Under the pieces are notes generated by a model. That model did not search any database and was not told where the DNA came from. It saw nothing but the letters and a program-made list of their open reading frames with translations. Below, piece by piece: positions 60,061 to 64,000 of a stretch of 64,000 nt of DNA. A program made the position numbers and the translations under genes. Positions within the stretch are counted from its first letter, which is position 1. Every line of letters begins with the position of its first letter. The stretch is taken from assembly GCA_046348225.1 (NCBI GenBank), contig JAXMEQ010000007.1, positions 124,001 to 188,000 of the forward strand. The letters run 5' to 3'. This DNA comes from JAXMEQ01 sp046348225. GTDB taxonomy: Bacteria > Pseudomonadota > Gammaproteobacteria > Burkholderiales > Burkholderiaceae_C.

Positions 60061-61026
60061 TCAACGCGCTGCCCAGTACACCGCGAAACGTTGCTGCGGG
60101 TCGGTCCACGCCCGAGCGCCGTGAAAGCCCGCGTCCTGCAACAGGGTCTCAAAGCCCGCCATCGTCCACTTGTAGGCGTTCTCCGTATGGATGCGCTCGC
60201 CTGTGGCAAAGGCGCGCACGCCGCCCGGCCAGCGCACCGTCAGTGCCCGCTGCGCTTCCAGGTGCATCTCGATGCGCGACAGCGCCGTGTTGAACAGCGC
60301 CACATGGCGCCAGTCGGCCAGCGCGAAGTCGGTGCCGGCCAGCCGGTTGATGTGCGGCAGCAGGTTGCGGTTGAAAGCGGCCGTCACGCCCAGTGCGTCG
60401 TCGTAGGCGGCCTCCAGCTCGGCCGTGTCCTTGACCAGGTCCACGCCGATCAGCAGGCCACTGCCCGGTGCCGGCCCGCAGGCCGCATGCACACTGCGCA
60501 GAAAGCCCAGCGCCTGCACCGGCGTGAAGTTGCCAATGCTGGAGCCCGGGTAGAACAGCACCCGCGGCGCTGCCGCGTCGTCCAGCGTGCCCGGCAGCGC
60601 CAGCCCGGCGGAAAAGTCCAGCCCCACGCCCACCATGTCCAGCGCCGGGTAGCGGTACTGCAGCGTTTGCAGGGCGTCGCGCAGAAAGTCCACCGAAATG
60701 TCCACGGCCACGTAGCGCGCCGGTGCCAGCAGGTCAAACAGGCTGGCAGCCTTGGCGCAGTTGCCTGCGCCCAGGTCGATCAGGGTGGCGCCGCGCGGCA
60801 GGCAGGCCGCCAGCGCAGCGCCCTGCGCGGCCAGGATGGCGGCTTCGGTCCGGGTGGGGTAGTACTCGGGCAGCGCGGTGATGGCCTCGAACAGGCGCGA
60901 GCCCAGCGCGTCGTACAGGTACTTGGGCGAAGTGCGCGCCGGTGTGGCCAGCAGGCCGGCCAGCAGCTCCTGGCGCACCGCGTCGCGGTCTTCATGGTGG
61001 AGCTGGAAAAACCGGGGTGTGTTCAT
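60061..61026 (-). CDS. egtD: L-histidine N(alpha)-methyltransferase
   Basis: The 321-residue protein matches EgtD: PKYLYDALGSRLFEAITALP, the SAM site LIDLGAGNCAKA, VDISVDFLRDAL and LFYPGSSIGNFTP, and the ENAYKWTMAGFE C-terminal region. It trimethylates histidine to hercynine, the first step of ergothioneine synthesis. egtB, which normally adjoins egtD, is absent here; the immediate neighbour downstream is the SelD fusion. It begins 4 bases after the DUF3047-like gene stop. Confidence 0.92.
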   Translation of the reverse strand: MNTPRFFQLHHEDRDAVRQELLAGLLATPARTSPKYLYDALGSRLFEAITALPEYYPTRTEAAILAAQGAALAACLPRGATLIDLGAGNCAKAASLFDLLAPARYVAVDISVDFLRDALQTLQYRYPALDMVGVGLDFSAGLALPGTLDDAAAPRVLFYPGSSIGNFTPVQALGFLRSVHAACGPAPGSGLLIGVDLVKDTAELEAAYDDALGVTAAFNRNLLPHINRLAGTDFALADWRHVALFNTALSRIEMHLEAQRALTVRWPGGVRAFATGERIHTENAYKWTMAGFETLLQDAGFHGARAWTDPQQRFAVYWAAR

Positions 61027-61030
61027 GGTG

Positions 61031-61798
61031 TCAGGGCGTGATCTTCAGGTCGCCGATGTAGCCCAGGCTGCGGCCGGCGGTGTTGTCGGCGTCGGCGCCA
61101 ATCACCACGGCGATGGCGGGTGGCAGCTGGCGGGCCTCGTCGCCAAAGGCACGCAGGAAGTCGGCCGCCAGCGTGCGCTGGTGGTTTTGCCACTGGCCCG
61201 TTGCGCTGCCCAGGCCGTCGGCCACCATGAAGCGGACGCGGCGTGAATAGGCATTGGGCAGCACCGTGCCGGGCGCGAGTGCCGGGTCCCACACGTAGCA
61301 CAGCGTGGCCGCCGGCAGCTTCTCGCCCGAGACTGCGCGCGCCAGCCGCAACACCGTGCGCTCGCCCAGTGGCAGTGCGTCCAGCGGCAGATCGAACATC
61401 ACGCAGAGCTTCAGGGCCACATCGTCGCCGTCCTTGCGGCGCAGGTCGGCGGCCTGCAGCGGCTGGTCCAGCCGCCAGCGCCAGGCCAGCGTGGCCTGGG
61501 GGCCCGGCACCCAGGGACGGATGTCATGCACCAGCGTGCCGTAGGAGCGGTCGGTGGCCAGTTGCGCCACGCGCGTGCCGTCCACTTCGGTCAGCGTGAT
61601 GCGCGCCAGCGGCGCCTTGTCCTGCGGCAGCCCGACCGCGCGCCAGGGCGCGGGCGGCTGCGTGCCGGGGGCCGAAGAAAACGCCGCCAGCACCGGCGCC
61701 AGACCCTCGACGTTTTGAGAAAATATGGCTGCAGGCCCCGCCAATGCTGCGCATGCCGCTATCAAATATGTAGCAATTCGGAGGCGATGGTGAGTCAT
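61031..61798 (-). CDS. DUF3047-like exported protein
   Basis: The 255-residue protein has a signal peptide (about residues 1-28) and a beta-rich domain typical of DUF3047: LAWRWRLDQPLQAADLRRKDG, GDDVALKLCVMFD, LCYVWDPALAPGTVLPNAYS and VVIGADADNTAGRSLGYIGDL. Function of the family is unknown. The Met at 61798 overlaps the upstream stop (ATGA). The signal peptide is largely encoded by repeat copy 8, in the same frame as copy 5 in sco1. Confidence 0.82.
   Translation of the reverse strand: MTHHRLRIATYLIAACAALAGPAAIFSQNVEGLAPVLAAFSSAPGTQPPAPWRAVGLPQDKAPLARITLTEVDGTRVAQLATDRSYGTLVHDIRPWVPGPQATLAWRWRLDQPLQAADLRRKDGDDVALKLCVMFDLPLDALPLGERTVLRLARAVSGEKLPAATLCYVWDPALAPGTVLPNAYSRRVRFMVADGLGSATGQWQNHQRTLAADFLRAFGDEARQLPPAIAVVIGADADNTAGRSLGYIGDLKITP
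61727..61774 (-). repeat. Dispersed palindromic repeat, copy 8 (forms the DUF3047-like signal peptide)
   Basis: Core on the minus strand GCTAC-ATATTTG-ATAGC (61774-61758), then GGCATGCGCAGCATTGG and GGGGCCTGCAGCC. The core reads Ala-Thr-Tyr-Leu-Ile-Ala. Confidence 0.85.
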
Positions 61799-63957
61799 CC
61801 GCGCTTCCAGTCGTGGTACTTGCGCACCCAATCCAGCAGCCGGTGCGGCTGGTGGGCGCGCTTCCACTCGCCGGCGGCGTATTTGTTGGCCTCCGACAGC
61901 GTAGGGTAGGTGTGGATGGTGCCCAGCATCTTGTTGAGCCCCAGCCCGTGCTTCATGGCCAGCACGTATTCGGCCAGCAGGTCGCCGGCATGGGTGCCCA
62001 CAATCGTCACGCCCAGGATGCGGTCCTTGCCCGGTACCGTGAGCACTTTCACAAAGCCATGGGCCTCGCTGTCGGCAATGGCGCGGTCCAGATCGTCGAT
62101 GCCGTACTTCGTGACTTCGTACGGGATGTTCTTTTCCTTCGCTTCCTGCTCGTTCAGGCCCACGCGTGCGACTTCCGGGTCAATGAAGGTAGCCCAGGGA
62201 ATCACGGAATAGTCGGCCTTGAACTTCTTGAAGTCGCCGAACAGCGCGTTCACCGCCGCGTACCAGGCCTGGTGCGCGGCGGTGTGGGTGAACTGGAACG
62301 GCCCGGCCACGTCGCCCGCCGCATAGATGTTGGGGTACAGCGTCTGCAGGTATTCGTTGGTTTCCACCGTGCGCTGGGCGGGGATGCCCAGTTCCTCCAG
62401 CCCGTAGCCCGTCAGGCGCGCTGCGCGGCCGACGGCGCACAGCAGCTCGTCAAAGGCGATGCGTTTTTCCTGGCCCTGGTGTTCCACCACCAGCACTTTC
62501 TGGTCACTGTCACGCTCGCAGCGCAGCGCCTTGTGGCCGGTCAGCACCTGCACGCCGTCGGCCGTGAGGGCGTCGCGCGCCAGGGCCGAGACTTCCTCGT
62601 CTTCACGGGCCATGATGCGCGGCGCCATTTCCACCTGCGTCACCTCCGAACCCAGCCGGGCAAAGCTCTGGGCCAGCTCGCAGCCGATCGGCCCGCCGCC
62701 CAGCACCACCAGGCGGCGCGGCACCTCGTCGAGGTTGGCAAAGGTGTCCCACAGCGTGTCGCTGGTGACGTAGCCCACTTCGTTGAGCCCGGGCAGTGGC
62801 GGCACCAGCGGGCGTGCCCCGGCGGCGATGACGATGTTGCGGGTGGTCAGCACCTGCTTGCCGCCGTCATTCAATGCGATCTCCACCGTCCAGGGATTGA
62901 CGATCTTCGCGTAGCCCTGCAGGACCTCCACCCCGAGGCCGGCGTAACGCTCCACGCTGTCGTGCGGCGCGATGGCGGCAATCACCGCGTGAATGCGTGC
63001 CATGACGGCCCGGAAGCTGAAGCCCGGCGTGCTGTCGTTCAGCCCGTAGCGGTGGCCGTGGCGCATCTGGTGCGCGAGCTTGGCGCTTTTGATGAGTGCC
63101 TTGCTGGGCACGCAGCCGTAGTTCAGGCAGTCGCCTCCCATCTTGTGCGCCTCCACCAGCGTGACCTTGGCCTTCACGGCGGCGGCGATGTAGGCCGACA
63201 CCAGGCCGCCCGCACCCGCGCCGATGACGATCAGGTTTCGGTCGAAGCGGCGTGGCCGCACGGCCCGCCACTTTGCATAGACCTTGCGCTTTTGCACCGC
63301 TTCGACGATGCGGCGGGCGATCAGCGGAAACACCCCCAGCAGCACAAAGCTGCCCAGCAGCCCCGGTGACAGGATGCCCTGCAGCGAATCAAGCCGGGCC
63401 AGCTGTGTGCCGGCGTTCACGAACACGGCGGTGCCCGCCAGCATCCCGAGCTGGCTCACGCCGTAGAAGGTCAGGGCACGCATCTGCGTCAGGCCCATGA
63501 CCAGGTTGATCACAAAAAACGGCACCACCGGGATGAGGCGCATGGTGAACAGGTAGAAGGCGCCGTCTTTCTCGATGCCGCGGTTGACCTCGGCCAGCCG
63601 GTTGCCGAAGCGCGCCTCGATGCTGTCGCGCAGCACGAAGCGCGCCGCCAGAAACGCCAGCGTCGCGCCTGCGCTGGAGGCAAACGACACGATCAGCAGA
63701 CCCCAGCCAAGACCGAAGATGGCGCCACCGGCGAGCGTGAGGATCACCGCACCCGGCAACGACAGCGCGGTGGCCACGACGTACACCGCAAAGTAGATGG
63801 CGCCGACTGCAAACGGCTGGCGCTGGTACAGGCCGGCGAGGGTGGCCTGGCTTTGCTTCAGGTAGTCCAGGGTCAGGTAGCGGCCGAGGTCCAGCGCGAT
63901 GAAAGTGATGACGGCGGCCACCACCAGCAACAGCACGACCAGTTTTTTGGGGTTCAT
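61795..63957 (-). CDS. Fusion of VTT/TMEM64 membrane domain and MerA-like flavin disulfide reductase
   Basis: The 720-residue protein has an N-terminal VTT/TVP38 domain with six transmembrane helices (residues 5-225: LSLPGAVILTLAGGAIFGLG, RLIPVVPFFVINLVMGLTQM) and a C-terminal class I flavoprotein disulfide reductase (from 240): VIGAGAGGLVSAYIAA, redox Cys pair in GGDCLNYGCVPSKAL (C277, C282), GPIGCELAQSFARLGSEVTQ, YAAGDVAGPFQFTHTAAHQA and an HTYPTLSE catalytic His region. The fusion is known in proteobacteria; the substrate is unclear and no mer genes lie nearby. It heads the minus-strand run to selD. Confidence 0.88.
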   Translation of the reverse strand: MNPKKLVVLLLVVAAVITFIALDLGRYLTLDYLKQSQATLAGLYQRQPFAVGAIYFAVYVVATALSLPGAVILTLAGGAIFGLGWGLLIVSFASSAGATLAFLAARFVLRDSIEARFGNRLAEVNRGIEKDGAFYLFTMRLIPVVPFFVINLVMGLTQMRALTFYGVSQLGMLAGTAVFVNAGTQLARLDSLQGILSPGLLGSFVLLGVFPLIARRIVEAVQKRKVYAKWRAVRPRRFDRNLIVIGAGAGGLVSAYIAAAVKAKVTLVEAHKMGGDCLNYGCVPSKALIKSAKLAHQMRHGHRYGLNDSTPGFSFRAVMARIHAVIAAIAPHDSVERYAGLGVEVLQGYAKIVNPWTVEIALNDGGKQVLTTRNIVIAAGARPLVPPLPGLNEVGYVTSDTLWDTFANLDEVPRRLVVLGGGPIGCELAQSFARLGSEVTQVEMAPRIMAREDEEVSALARDALTADGVQVLTGHKALRCERDSDQKVLVVEHQGQEKRIAFDELLCAVGRAARLTGYGLEELGIPAQRTVETNEYLQTLYPNIYAAGDVAGPFQFTHTAAHQAWYAAVNALFGDFKKFKADYSVIPWATFIDPEVARVGLNEQEAKEKNIPYEVTKYGIDDLDRAIADSEAHGFVKVLTVPGKDRILGVTIVGTHAGDLLAEYVLAMKHGLGLNKMLGTIHTYPTLSEANKYAAGEWKRAHQPHRLLDWVRKYHDWKRG

Positions 63958-64000
63958 GGGTTCTCCGGCAGGATGATGGTGACGGCGGTGCCGTGGCCTT
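63954..64000 (-). CDS. Partial: C-terminal end of a sensor histidine kinase
   Basis: The last 14 codons read GHGTAVTIILPENP, the typical closing strand of a HATPase_c domain. Its TGA overlaps the start of the VTT-reductase gene (ATGA). The rest of the gene lies beyond the window. Confidence 0.6.
   Translation of the reverse strand, partial: GHGTAVTIILPENP

Noticed and set aside
61795..63957. Mercury-resistance operon based on the MerA-like domain
   Set aside because: No HMA domain, C-terminal vicinal Cys pair, merR, merT or merP is present.

Overview
The window is chromosomal DNA of a high-GC betaproteobacterium, most likely a member of the Comamonadaceae (order Burkholderiales). This rests on gene content (caa3-type cytochrome oxidase cluster with betaproteobacterial small genes, pcaIJF, TRAP transporters, DUF1841/DUF3185/DUF2244/DUF2970 families) and on a dispersed 48-bp palindromic repeat with a core of the form GCTAT-N7-ATAGC. 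No identification was made by database search; all calls come from reading the sequence and translations.

Positions 1 to about 7200 are the distal part of an integrated mobile element, resembling a P4-type satellite or genomic island. It carries an AlpA-type regulator flanked by two RadC/JAB proteins, three unrecognised small proteins, and a large DUF927-type primase-helicase. About 1.1 kb without a convincing gene follows, holding a 20-unit heptamer array, TGTCCCC repeats and four TGCCCCC repeats. It ends at the 3' end of tRNA-Arg(CCT). No integrase, relaxase or virion gene is present; the other end lies left of the window.

From 7201 the sequence reads as host chromosome. The modules are: a CsgG-like lipoprotein and a MoxR/VWA unit (7.3-11.2 kb); a di-haem cytochrome c; the pcaIJF beta-ketoadipate genes (12.9-15.5 kb); an acyl-CoA hydrolase/transferase; a LuxR solo with a lux-box-like dyad in front of an exported protein (19.4-20.6 kb); and a MarR-cupin-SDR-TRAP transport locus with a palindromic operator (21.8-26.7 kb). 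Then come hydrolases, three GST-fold enzymes, a BLUF photoreceptor, a TSUP permease, a hybrid histidine kinase interrupted by one TGA codon (33.2-36.5 kb), KefF/KefC, an orphan ParA and a LysR regulator.

Positions 43.9-53.7 kb hold a near-complete cytochrome c oxidase operon: coxB with a fused cytochrome c domain, coxA, ctaG, coxC, surf1, a SCO-like protein, ctaA, ctaB and sco1. Structural subunits, copper delivery and haem A synthesis are thus encoded together. Downstream are a degenerate GGDEF receptor, rpoH behind a CIRCE element, cutA, and a minus-strand run of a VTT-reductase fusion, a DUF3047-like protein, egtD and an oxidoreductase-SelD fusion that may link selenophosphate and ergothioneine-type chemistry.

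The most unusual signal is the dispersed repeat. Eight copies were found. Five lie inside coding sequences in one and the same reading frame and add about 16 residues each; two of these form most of a signal peptide.
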